Positions 18,239-27,001 of a DNA stretch of 64,000 nt are shown here, one piece after another (position 1 is the stretch's first letter; every line of letters begins with the position of its first letter). The notes under the pieces are model-generated. The model was not told the DNA's origin, ran no database searches, and worked only from the letters and a program-made list of their open reading frames with translations. Source of the stretch: Butyrivibrio sp. WCD3002 (GTDB lineage: Bacteria; Bacillota; Clostridia; Lachnospirales; Lachnospiraceae); the NCBI RefSeq assembly GCF_000424265.1, contig NZ_AUJO01000013.1, positions 62,001-126,000 on the forward strand, given 5' to 3'. A program made the translations under genes and the position numbers.

Positions 18239-18898
18239 CTATATTCGGAACATCAATTCTTTCGCAATGGATATGAAGTATGAAACACCCTGCGAAATCA
18301 TGCTAAAGAAGATCATAAGTATAAAGATCATAACCAGCATTGAGAACAGTGTCGCTACTGTGAACAGCAGGTTCTTTTTGGCTGAGTATTCATGAATCTG
18401 ACCCATGGCTACAACAACCAGGATTGCCGCATAAACTAGTGTTAAAGCACTTAATGTGCTGTAGAACTCTGCTTCATCTACTGTTACAAAGTTACTGAAA
18501 ATCATCAGCGGGAATTGTACCAGCGGATAAGGGGTAAGTGCATAACAGGTTGCCATGTAAACCTGCCCCAGTCGTCCTTTTCCATCGAAAAGTGTTGTGA
18601 GTCCCCAGTTACCTACTACCCAAAGGGCCAGCGGGAAAAGAACACTGGCCAGGTACAGAAAGATGTTCAGCTCTTCCCAGTAAACCTGTACGAATATGAA
18701 GCTTGTATATCTGAGCTTCAGTATTCTGATAAGTAGTGTAAGGAACAAAATAGTATTTGCTGCCGCATAAGTTCCTCTGCCCTCATGGGTGAGATCCCAG
18801 AATCCGTCGAGCGGATGAGAGATGCAATATAATGCAAACTTAAGGGAGTCTATATATTTTTCTTTCGGTGTATTAAACTGTTTTAATTTTGCGATCAT
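18239..18898 (-). CDS. YIP1-family-like integral membrane protein
   Basis: 219 residues with about five hydrophobic helices: TILFLTLLIRILKL, LYLASVLFPLALWVVG, ATCYALTPYPLVQFPLMIF, LTLVYAAILVVVAMG and TLFSMLVMIFILMIFF. The ATCYALTPYPL segment in a helix start is typical of bacterial YIP1-fold proteins. No enzymatic motif is seen. It lies 4 bp after the NHL gene and 12 bp before the DUF5696-like gene. By context it may organise or anchor these tethered surface proteins, but this is conjecture. Confidence 0.65.
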   Translation of the reverse strand: MIAKLKQFNTPKEKYIDSLKFALYCISHPLDGFWDLTHEGRGTYAAANTILFLTLLIRILKLRYTSFIFVQVYWEELNIFLYLASVLFPLALWVVGNWGLTTLFDGKGRLGQVYMATCYALTPYPLVQFPLMIFSNFVTVDEAEFYSTLSALTLVYAAILVVVAMGQIHEYSAKKNLLFTVATLFSMLVMIFILMIFFSMISQGVSYFISIAKELMFRI

Positions 18899-18902
18899 AT
18901 CC

Positions 18903-20426
18903 TCACCTGTTTCTGCCTGCTACGAAAATGTCTGCTGTGTCTATTTCGTGGCGTATTCTCTTTACCCTTCCGATTGAAAGCGGGATAAGGAAAAGCGCAA
19001 GAATCACTATTACGATTATTACGATGTGATCCTCAACCCACTCTTTACGGTACTGTCTGTATGCCTTGGAGTAGTTCTCTGCGTCATACTTAAGTTCGAA
19101 GTAATCCATCGCCTCTTTGTATCTCTTCTGGCGAAGAAGTGCTCTTCCTATACCGATATAAGCAAGATCGTAGTTACCATTCTGATTCATTACGCTCTCC
19201 CAGGAAGCACCGGATGCTTCGTAATTACCCTGGTCGAACTGTTCGATGGCATCATATACGAGATTACCGAACTCTGTAGGTACAAAAGCTGTTATTGAGC
19301 AGTCAAGTGCATCAAGTACATAAAGCTCATGACCATATCTCTCTATTGCTGAGGGCTGTCTGAAGTAACCATCCATGTTACCGTTTCCGCCAAAGGCGAA
19401 TACCATGTGGCCCTGGTCGTCATATCCAAATACACGACCTCTGTTCTTATCAAGACATGCGTAGATGTCATTGTCCATTACAGTGATATCTGTGAAGTAT
19501 GAAGGTCCTTCGTAACCACCGCCTGATCCGAAGTACAGATCACCGTAAGCATTCCAGTCACCGTTCTGAACCAGGATATTGTTACCCATAAGGTTCAGCT
19601 TTCTGACAGCATCTGCTGATCCGTTTCTAAGATCATCAGCTTTAACTGCACCGGTGCAGGCATATATGAAGCCTTCATAGTCCATGAAGATGTTGTCATA
19701 CTCTGTAGGAACGAAGGATACCATCTTGGCTCTCTGCTCCTGAGATGCGAACTTCTTCCATATATAATCTGTCCAGTCGTAGGTAACAGGTGTTGCTCCT
19801 ACAAATCCTGAGAAGGTTCCGTCATTTTCATATTTGACAAGACCTTTGTTGATTCCGACTGCTATACAGTAAACACGCTCAGCAGTATCGATTGCCAACT
19901 TACTTGGCTGGAAAACCAGCTTCGGATCAAGTGTCTTATCATCGGGCTTTTCAAACTTCATAAGATAATTTAAATCTTTATCAAGCTTTACTACTCTTGC
20001 ATTGCCCTGATCAGCTATGAAAATATCTCCATCCTCTGATATTGCTATATCAGTGGGATTATTAAGTGTTGTCTCGCCTTCGCCGCCGCTAAAAGAATCG
20101 ATTGTTCTTACATATTCAAGATTCTCAGCGGAGGATCTTTTCAGCTCAAGGATTCTGTTATTACCGCTGTCACAGATGAAAATGCTGTCACCGTGTACGT
20201 ACATTCCCTGAGGGTTCTTTAATTTCACATCAAGTCCTAAGTCTGAGGATGTGAAAACCTTACATACGTTATACAGATCCGGGCTTTCCTGAACATCACC
20301 CCAGTAATCGTAATTGTATGAATATCCATATTCCGCAGATGCCTGCGCCGTTATCGGAGTAACGACTGTAAATGCTGCAGCCATAGCCAATGCTGCGGTT
20401 TTTAAAAGTATGTTTTTCTTACGCAT
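18903..20426 (-). CDS. Secreted NHL-repeat beta-propeller with TPR-like segment and C-terminal membrane anchor
   Basis: 507 residues. An N-terminal signal peptide (ALAMAAAFTVVTPITAQASA) is followed by NHL blades: LKNPQGMYVHGDSIFICDSG, LNNPTDIAISEDGDIFIADQ, FQPSKLAIDTAERVYCIAVG and FRQPSAIERYGHELYVLDAL. Then comes a helical TPR-like stretch (NYDLAYIGIGRALLRQKRYK, residues ~410-455) and a hydrophobic helix (HIVIIVIVILALFLIPL, ~470-488) with a basic cytoplasmic tail. So a propeller and helical repeat face outside, tethered at the C-terminus. NHL propellers usually bind partners or polysaccharides. Confidence 0.75.
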   Translation of the reverse strand: MRKKNILLKTAALAMAAAFTVVTPITAQASAEYGYSYNYDYWGDVQESPDLYNVCKVFTSSDLGLDVKLKNPQGMYVHGDSIFICDSGNNRILELKRSSAENLEYVRTIDSFSGGEGETTLNNPTDIAISEDGDIFIADQGNARVVKLDKDLNYLMKFEKPDDKTLDPKLVFQPSKLAIDTAERVYCIAVGINKGLVKYENDGTFSGFVGATPVTYDWTDYIWKKFASQEQRAKMVSFVPTEYDNIFMDYEGFIYACTGAVKADDLRNGSADAVRKLNLMGNNILVQNGDWNAYGDLYFGSGGGYEGPSYFTDITVMDNDIYACLDKNRGRVFGYDDQGHMVFAFGGNGNMDGYFRQPSAIERYGHELYVLDALDCSITAFVPTEFGNLVYDAIEQFDQGNYEASGASWESVMNQNGNYDLAYIGIGRALLRQKRYKEAMDYFELKYDAENYSKAYRQYRKEWVEDHIVIIVIVILALFLIPLSIGRVKRIRHEIDTADIFVAGRNR

Positions 20427-20447
20427 AAGATTTAAGTCCTTTCAGCA

Positions 20448-21323
20448 TTAATCCTTCAAACCAGAACTTGCCATGGTCTCGAGGATCTGACTTTCTGAGA
20501 ATACGAATATTATGATCGGCACGATCATTACTACTACAAGTACGGCTGCGCCCTGTCCTGTTCTGGCAATACCACCGCTCTGTATCTGCTGGAGTGCATA
20601 AACCAGTGTCTTGCGCTCCTCTGAATAGATGTATGTTGATGCCTTGTTGTTCCAAAGTCCCTGTACTGAGAAGATGATAAGTGTCATCCATGCAGGCTTA
20701 ACGTTAGGCATTACAATTCTTGAAAATACCAGCCATTCATTTGCACCGTCGATCTTGGCAGCCTCGATAAGTGATGTCGGAAGGCCTTCCATGAACTGCT
20801 TCATAAGGAAAAGTCCCATAGGTGAAGCAAATGCGGGAATGATTATTGACCAGTAGGTATCAATCCATCCGAGTTTGTTCAGGATCAGGTAGTTAGGAAT
20901 CTGTGTTACCCAACCTGTGAACATCATGGCAACTGTTACAACCTTGAAGAAGGTCTGGTTGCCGGGGAAATCGTACTTAGCAAGTACGAATGCACCCATG
21001 GATGCGATTATGAGGTGTCCAAAGGTTCCAAGGAAGGTTATGAACACTGTATTGAACAAGTATCTGGAGAATGTAACCCAGGATTTACCCATTGTTACAA
21101 ACAAATCCGAGAAGTTGTCCATTGTAGGATGCTGTGCGAAGATCTTCGGCGGGAACTTAAACAGCTCATCCAAAGGCTTCAATGCACTGCTGACTGCGTA
21201 TATAATTGGAAATGCCATTACAAATGCTACAAGTAACAGGAAAACGTAAAGTGCTATATCTCCTGCGATAGATCTGTTTGGCTTTCTTTTCTTGATTAGC
21301 TTCTTGCTCATTTCAGGTTCCAA
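20448..21323 (-). CDS. Carbohydrate ABC transporter permease (MalG type)
   Basis: 291 residues with six helices. The EAA loop is EAAKIDGANEWLVFSRIVMP. It overlaps the upstream permease gene by 11 bp (start inside it), so the two are translationally coupled. It belongs to the first importer of the operon, with the membrane-anchored SBP at 22267-25191. Confidence 0.92.
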   Translation of the reverse strand: MEPEMSKKLIKKRKPNRSIAGDIALYVFLLLVAFVMAFPIIYAVSSALKPLDELFKFPPKIFAQHPTMDNFSDLFVTMGKSWVTFSRYLFNTVFITFLGTFGHLIIASMGAFVLAKYDFPGNQTFFKVVTVAMMFTGWVTQIPNYLILNKLGWIDTYWSIIIPAFASPMGLFLMKQFMEGLPTSLIEAAKIDGANEWLVFSRIVMPNVKPAWMTLIIFSVQGLWNNKASTYIYSEERKTLVYALQQIQSGGIARTGQGAAVLVVVMIVPIIIFVFSESQILETMASSGLKD

Positions 21324-22251
21324 CTCTCCTTAACAGACTTTGAATAGCTTTATTGCAAAGTATCATCATGAGGAACAATATCGTTGCTATGGCGCAGGCA
21401 TAACCCATCTCAAATCTTGAGAAGCCATAGTCAAACAGGTGAGTAACAATTGTTCTTGCTGCGTAGTCCGTACTGGGATATCCGCAAAGTGCCATTGTTA
21501 CGTCTGCAACACCAAAGGACTGTGTGATTGACATTACCGCACCGAACATGAGCATGGGCTTCATGTTGGGAAGTGTGATATACCACAGCTCCTGCCATCT
21601 GTTCTTGATACCATCCATGTATCCGGCTTCGAACTGTGCTCTGTCTACACCCTGAAGTCCGGCTACGAATGAAAGGAATCCGGTACCAAGTGACATCCAC
21701 AGGATAACTACCATACATATAGGAAGCATGTACTGAGGATTTATGAACCAAAGTATTGGTGCATCAATGATACCTAAATTCATCAGGAACGCGTTTACGT
21801 ATCCGTAAGCATCTCCTCTGAAGAATACTGAGAAGATTACATAGCAGTTACCTGCTATAGACGGTGCGTAAAACACGATGACAGCGATACTTCTGATCCA
21901 TCTGGGCAGCTCGTTTATGAGCCAGGCAAATAGGAAGGACAAAATGTATCCAAGAGGCCCTGTGATCAACGCTATCATCATTGTGTTTTTCACACCGATC
22001 AGAAATATGTCATCCTGTAAAACAAGACTCACATAGTTCTGAAGTCCTATGAACCTAGGAGGTTCGAGTATGTTGTAATATGTGAAGCTGTAATAGATCG
22101 AGGCTACTACAGGAAACACATAAAACATCGTAAATAAGATTGCGTAGGGTGCGAGGAAAAGGTAGCACATCTTACGGTTCTTAGCCTTTTTCCACGCAAC
22201 ATTCATATTATGTTTACGCAGTACAAAATATTTCTGCAGGTATTCCTTCAT
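21313..22251 (-). CDS. Sugar ABC transporter permease (MalF/UgpA type)
   Basis: 312 residues. A cytoplasmic basic N-terminus precedes MCYLFLAPYAILFTMFYVFPVV and further helices. The EAA loop reads EAGYMDGIKNRWQELWYITL, with Gly in place of the usual second Ala. It starts 15 bp after the giant SBP gene. Confidence 0.9.
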   Translation of the reverse strand: MKEYLQKYFVLRKHNMNVAWKKAKNRKMCYLFLAPYAILFTMFYVFPVVASIYYSFTYYNILEPPRFIGLQNYVSLVLQDDIFLIGVKNTMMIALITGPLGYILSFLFAWLINELPRWIRSIAVIVFYAPSIAGNCYVIFSVFFRGDAYGYVNAFLMNLGIIDAPILWFINPQYMLPICMVVILWMSLGTGFLSFVAGLQGVDRAQFEAGYMDGIKNRWQELWYITLPNMKPMLMFGAVMSITQSFGVADVTMALCGYPSTDYAARTIVTHLFDYGFSRFEMGYACAIATILFLMMILCNKAIQSLLRRVGT

Positions 22252-22266
22252 CGCTATAGTTTCTCC

Positions 22267-25191
22267 TTATTCCTCCACCGGCATACCGAACTCTTTACGT
22301 TTCTTTACAATCTCTTCATCTATCAGAATCGAGTAATCGATGATTGTCTCTCGTGAGTCAACCTTTTCATTTATTACCTTTCTGATGGCATTTGAGATAT
22401 GTCTTCCGGTGAAGTATCCGCCGGGTACCTCTCTGATACCAACGGTCTGATCCCACTGATCATCAAGTACTGCTATGTCGTCAGCACTCCAGGACAGATT
22501 TGAAAATGCATCTCTGTTGGCTGTTGCATATCTTGCTGATGAACCAAGGAGTGCCTCGATCTCTCGACCGAATCTTACCTGTGTATCAGCTGTTGCCCAC
22601 CACTTCATGAACTCCCATGAATTCTGTCTGAGCTGATCATTCTCTGTACTGATCATCATTGTGGCACTTCCTGTAATGAAGTCCGATCTGTCTATCTGAC
22701 CATTTACTTCAGTTCCGGGGATGAGAGTGAAATCCCAAAGTCCTCTGATCTCCGGTGCGGAAACCATCAATGTGTTGTAGGTCGAATACGGGGATATACC
22801 AATCGGCATCTCACCAGAACGGAATCTGCTGACGAAGTCGTAAATTGTAGGTATACCATAATCATTGAAGTATCTTACATAGTCATCAAATGCCCTAACT
22901 CCGGCCTCTGTATTAACAGTTGTCTTTGTTCCGTCTTCGTTGTACATGTCTCCGCCATACTGATAAAGCAGTGAGAAGTACATTGAAAGATCAGGAACGT
23001 TCGACATGATTGATGTTGAAGCTGCTGTAGCACCGCTACTTCCTGCTGCGGTAGGAATTCCGACAGAGAGGTTATTTCCCTGAATTGTGGGAAGCATCTC
23101 TATAAGTTCCTGCCATGTCTGAGGAGGCTCAAGTCCGAGTTCCTCAAGTACGTCCTTTCTGTAAAACATTACGTTGAAGGTCTGTGTCTCAGGTATTCCG
23201 TAGATGTGACCATCAAGTCTGTACTGTTCATAAGAACTTTCCGAATAGTGGGACATTACTTCTTCCCAACCATCGAACTGGGTTATATCTTCAGCTGCAC
23301 CACGCAGAGCGTAGTTTACAGGCTGATCTGCACCAACTGAGAGAACTACGTTCGGTCCTCTTCCTGCAAGTACTGCATTAAGCAGTGCTCCGGGATCAAC
23401 GATTTCTACGTTAACCTTTACTCCTGAGTTGGGAGTGAAATCGTCATCTACCATGGATTTAAGGATTGTACCCTGGTCACGACCAGTGAGTACCCAAACC
23501 TTTACGATCTCTTCGCCTGAATTCTCATCGTAAACATCACCGACTGAGTTGTAATCAACAACAAAGGATGCTGCGAAGGACTTGATCTCATGTGCTGCCT
23601 TTGTGAAGAAGTTTGCTTTATCCTTCTTGGGCTTTGTGTCTGTACCTGATACAACCAGATAATCGATATCCAGTTTGGTCTCGCTCATCTTAAGTGAAGC
23701 TGTACCAAGTGATGTGATGTTATCTTTAAAGGTTACAAACTCTGTTGTTATCTTCTGAGGCTTTGCACAGAATCTTTCAAGCTGCTGAGCAATTGTCTGT
23801 GCTGTTGCTATGTTATCTGCCTTCTGTCCTGAGTATGCAACCATGTCATCTACTATCTTGTAGAGACGCTTGCTTTCAAGCTCCATGGCTTCCATGATCT
23901 CGGGATATGTTGTATCAATATGATAATCTCTGTAGATATCAGGATTTGCTCCTGTATATACAAGTATTCTTCTGTAAATCTGATTGAGTCTGTAGGTTGA
24001 ATCCTCCATTTCCTGAAGGATTGTTCCCATTCCACCAAGAGTTGCCTCAAGCCTTATGGTGTGAGTACCCTTTGTAAGGTAGAAGTTGTAAGGAGTCTTG
24101 TTTTCATCTGCCAGAGTAATGCTGTCCCAATCGTTGTTATATCCAAAGGATATTTCCTCAAGTTCCTTGAAAGGAATCTCGCCATCGATCAGTACGCTTC
24201 TGGTTGAAACAGATCCTCTTGCGTAGTTCTGACGACCCTTTACCATGATGTTGTAGAAACCGTCTGCCGGAATCTCAACGTTCCATTCAATCCACTGTCC
24301 TGAGCTTCTCCAGCTCTCACCACCTACATAGTTGAGTTTGGTGGTTGTTACACTGTTAGGACTTGTTGTGGGTGATGATCTGTCATATTTTGCATAAAGT
24401 GATGACTCGGATCTTATTGTTGAATCCTCACCCTGTATGAGTTCCATGAAGCTCTTTGCTTCTGCGCTGTCACTCTTTCCTGCATTAGCTGCCGCATACT
24501 CTTCATAAGTAGGTCTTTCTGTTGCCGCACTGACAACAACCTTGGAAATGAGCATCGGCTCGTTATCTGCTTCAAATGTAAGAGTGTTTGCTCCCTTATT
24601 CATATAGAAGAGATAGGGTTCAGCGATGTATCCCATATCATCTTTGAAGTAAGCACTCTGCCAGTCGAAATACTCAACCTGTCTGGGACGGATCTCATTG
24701 CCCTGGTTATCAACCTTGACCTCGCCACCGTCCATCCACATTCTTGTGAATGCGATATTTCTTGCATCCTCAAAGGGAAGCTCATCATTTATGTATACTG
24801 TTCTCTCTGCAGCTACACCTCTTGACTCCGGAAGCTTGTACTCAATGAATAATCTGTACATTCCTTCTTCAGGCACATCCACATTCCAGGTGATCTTTGA
24901 ACCTGTCTCTGTGAAAACTGCATTTTCTTCTTCGTGAACATCGCCCTCGGATGTGTAATCCATGAGGTTAACCTCTACATCCTTGTCTGCTTTTTTCACG
25001 CCGGCATGTTCATTCAGGTATCCGGTATAGCTTCCTGTTCTCTCCATACCCTCTACTTCTTCAGCAAGGTCGACTCCTTCATATTTTTCATGGAAGTCTT
25101 TTACCTCGGTGTGAGAAAGTACTACGCATATACCTATAACTACTGCTAAAGCTATGATTACACCAATTACGGTTTTTAGATTTTTGTTCAT
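22267..25191 (-). CDS. Giant membrane-anchored solute-binding protein with two N-terminal beta-sandwich repeats
   Basis: 974 residues, about twice a normal SBP. The N-terminus is one uncleaved-looking helix (VIGVIIALAVVIGICVVLS) with no lipobox Cys after it. Residues ~55-222 and ~255-412 are two copies of a beta-sandwich module. They share the pattern W-N-V-(D/E)-(V/I)-P...G.Y (TWNVDVPEEGMYRLF; EWNVEIPADGFYNIM), then YINDELPFED versus LIDGEIPFKE, then an LxFEA/IRLEA strand. A helical stretch (~430-500) leads to the SBP fold (~560-970: VWVLTGRDQGTIL, GHIYGIPETQTFNVMFYRKD). The modules resemble CBM-like domains, so the protein may hold polymer while presenting it to the transporter. Confidence 0.8.
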   Translation of the reverse strand: MNKNLKTVIGVIIALAVVIGICVVLSHTEVKDFHEKYEGVDLAEEVEGMERTGSYTGYLNEHAGVKKADKDVEVNLMDYTSEGDVHEEENAVFTETGSKITWNVDVPEEGMYRLFIEYKLPESRGVAAERTVYINDELPFEDARNIAFTRMWMDGGEVKVDNQGNEIRPRQVEYFDWQSAYFKDDMGYIAEPYLFYMNKGANTLTFEADNEPMLISKVVVSAATERPTYEEYAAANAGKSDSAEAKSFMELIQGEDSTIRSESSLYAKYDRSSPTTSPNSVTTTKLNYVGGESWRSSGQWIEWNVEIPADGFYNIMVKGRQNYARGSVSTRSVLIDGEIPFKELEEISFGYNNDWDSITLADENKTPYNFYLTKGTHTIRLEATLGGMGTILQEMEDSTYRLNQIYRRILVYTGANPDIYRDYHIDTTYPEIMEAMELESKRLYKIVDDMVAYSGQKADNIATAQTIAQQLERFCAKPQKITTEFVTFKDNITSLGTASLKMSETKLDIDYLVVSGTDTKPKKDKANFFTKAAHEIKSFAASFVVDYNSVGDVYDENSGEEIVKVWVLTGRDQGTILKSMVDDDFTPNSGVKVNVEIVDPGALLNAVLAGRGPNVVLSVGADQPVNYALRGAAEDITQFDGWEEVMSHYSESSYEQYRLDGHIYGIPETQTFNVMFYRKDVLEELGLEPPQTWQELIEMLPTIQGNNLSVGIPTAAGSSGATAASTSIMSNVPDLSMYFSLLYQYGGDMYNEDGTKTTVNTEAGVRAFDDYVRYFNDYGIPTIYDFVSRFRSGEMPIGISPYSTYNTLMVSAPEIRGLWDFTLIPGTEVNGQIDRSDFITGSATMMISTENDQLRQNSWEFMKWWATADTQVRFGREIEALLGSSARYATANRDAFSNLSWSADDIAVLDDQWDQTVGIREVPGGYFTGRHISNAIRKVINEKVDSRETIIDYSILIDEEIVKKRKEFGMPVEE

Positions 25192-25218
25192 TACCTTAAG
25201 TCTCTTTCCCTTTTTAGG

Positions 25219-26688
25219 TTAATTAGTATCCGCAAAAACATAGAAGCACGGCTTTGGTTCGTAATTACTGTCAAACAAAAGCGGGCACTGTTTCTGGTCT
25301 TTCTTACTTCCTCCGCCGACATTGGAGCGGAAGTTCAGCCATGAGTATTTATCAACTGTTCCCCAGAAGGTCATTCCTGTGATGTTTACCTTGCCTGAGT
25401 TCTTTGCTGACTGAAGTGCGTAGTACATAAGGTTGTATGTCTTGCGCTGCTTCTCATACTCTGTCTCCATGGCTTCCACGCTGCCATCGTAGCCATCAGA
25501 TGCTGAAAGATCCCATTCTGTGATCTGTACATTTCCAACCACCTCGCCGTAGGCTTCGGCTGAAACCTCTACATCATTGGCATTGCTGTTTACACTGTAA
25601 TGTCCCTGCATGCCCATGGCATCAATTCTTGTTCCCTCTCCGGGAGCTCCCTCCTCTGCCTTTATGGCTTCAAGGAGCTTTATGATACCCTGCCTTTTTT
25701 GCGGAACACATTCGTTGTAGTCGTTGTAATAAAGCTCTAAATCTGCAGGAGCATATTTGTTGGCGAATTTAAATGCATTTATTATGAACTCTTCGCTCTG
25801 ATATACATGCCACCAGCTTGAATTGTTTCCGTGTCTGTCTTCCGAAAGATCCTCGTTTGGATTCTCTGTATCTGTTCTGTAGGTTCCTGTACCATCAGAA
25901 ACTGCTTCATTAACAACATCCCATCCATAAAAGAGATCTTTGTAAGGACTGTCCTCGCCTGTGAAGTGTGTCAGTACTTCTCTTATGTACCACTCTTCTC
26001 TCTTGGTCATTACCTCAGGTGTTACATAAGGCTTTGTCTTATCGTAGTCTTCATGGAAAAACCACTCAGGCGTCTGGGAGTGCCATAAAAGAACATGTCC
26101 TCTCACTTCTAGTGCCTTATCCGGATTGGCTTCGTTCCATTTAAGTATCTTATTAAGAATCTTCTCGGGATTCTTATAATTAAGAACAGGAACCGTTATA
26201 GTCTCTCCGTTAAGCTCTGCCTCCTCTGTTCCGGGGCAAGTGCTTACACTGTACCCAAACAGTGAATCAGGCTTAAGCTCATTTCCAAGTGTTACCGAAC
26301 TAAAATGTGTGGTAACCAGATTCCAGAGAGGAATGTCCCAGGGCTCATCCCCTGTAAGCGCGCATCCGATTCTACATCCCATCTTCTGTTGTACACAGTC
26401 CCTTAGTATGGGAACTTCCTGCGCTTCATCCACCTCTTCTGTCTCCTCCGCGGTCGTTTCTGTGACCTCTGCGGCTTCCTCCGAATCACCCTCAGAAGCC
26501 TCTTCGCTCTCGGCAGGACTTTCTTTACTCTCTTCGGAGCTTTCAGTCTCAGCCGATTCATTCGCTATGGTACTTTCTGATTCTGCTTGATTTTCTGTAT
26601 GATCTGCACTGCCACAGCCACCAAGTGTTAACCCCAACGCTGTCATGCAGGCAATTGCTGAAATAAAAGATTTGCCCCTCCGATACAA
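25219..26688 (-). CDS. GH10 endo-1,4-beta-xylanase lipoprotein
   Basis: Cuts xylan backbones at the cell surface. The start is TTG at 26688, which has GGGAGG 7 nt upstream; the frame opens five codons earlier but there that GGGAGG would be coding. A lipoprotein signal ends in LTLGGC (Cys ~25). A Glu/Ser/Thr/Ala-rich linker follows to ~95, then the GH10 barrel: GHVLLWHSQTPEW, acid/base Glu in WDVVNEAVSDG (~261), NDYN, and nucleophile Glu in VQITEWDLS (~391). It is the first gene of the transporter operon (27-bp gap to the giant SBP), which points to xylooligosaccharides as the transported ligand. Confidence 0.95.
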   Translation of the reverse strand: MYRRGKSFISAIACMTALGLTLGGCGSADHTENQAESESTIANESAETESSEESKESPAESEEASEGDSEEAAEVTETTAEETEEVDEAQEVPILRDCVQQKMGCRIGCALTGDEPWDIPLWNLVTTHFSSVTLGNELKPDSLFGYSVSTCPGTEEAELNGETITVPVLNYKNPEKILNKILKWNEANPDKALEVRGHVLLWHSQTPEWFFHEDYDKTKPYVTPEVMTKREEWYIREVLTHFTGEDSPYKDLFYGWDVVNEAVSDGTGTYRTDTENPNEDLSEDRHGNNSSWWHVYQSEEFIINAFKFANKYAPADLELYYNDYNECVPQKRQGIIKLLEAIKAEEGAPGEGTRIDAMGMQGHYSVNSNANDVEVSAEAYGEVVGNVQITEWDLSASDGYDGSVEAMETEYEKQRKTYNLMYYALQSAKNSGKVNITGMTFWGTVDKYSWLNFRSNVGGGSKKDQKQCPLLFDSNYEPKPCFYVFADTN

Positions 26689-27001
26689 GATGTATCCTCC
26701 CAATATTTGCTTACCAAATTTTGCTAATCATAGTCAGCTATGATAATGCTTAGTATAATGGCTTCAAAATGGGCATGCTTACCATTTCTTGCCTTGCGCC
26801 TTTCAGATATTGCGATTAATGAGCAAAAAATGAACCGTGATTTTTGTGCACTATATACAAAAACCACATAGATGCCTTGTGTTCTTTAATAAAATTACCA
26901 TTGTACTAAAAACAAAAAAGCAAAATTTGATAGTAATGTGTTATCATTTGTGCTAATATACGATTGCAATGTTAATTTGGGGTTAGCAAGGGGTACGTAT
27001 T
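26689..27001. other. Divergent regulatory region between the xylanase operon and the AraC gene
   Basis: A 313-bp AT-rich gap with no convincing ORF. A candidate -10 TATACT for the xylanase lies on the minus strand near 26753-26758, with no good -35, as expected for an activator-dependent promoter. A dyad TGATA-N9-TATCA (26928-26946) lies ~60 bp before the AraC start and could be a binding site. No terminator or RNA gene is apparent. Confidence 0.4.
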
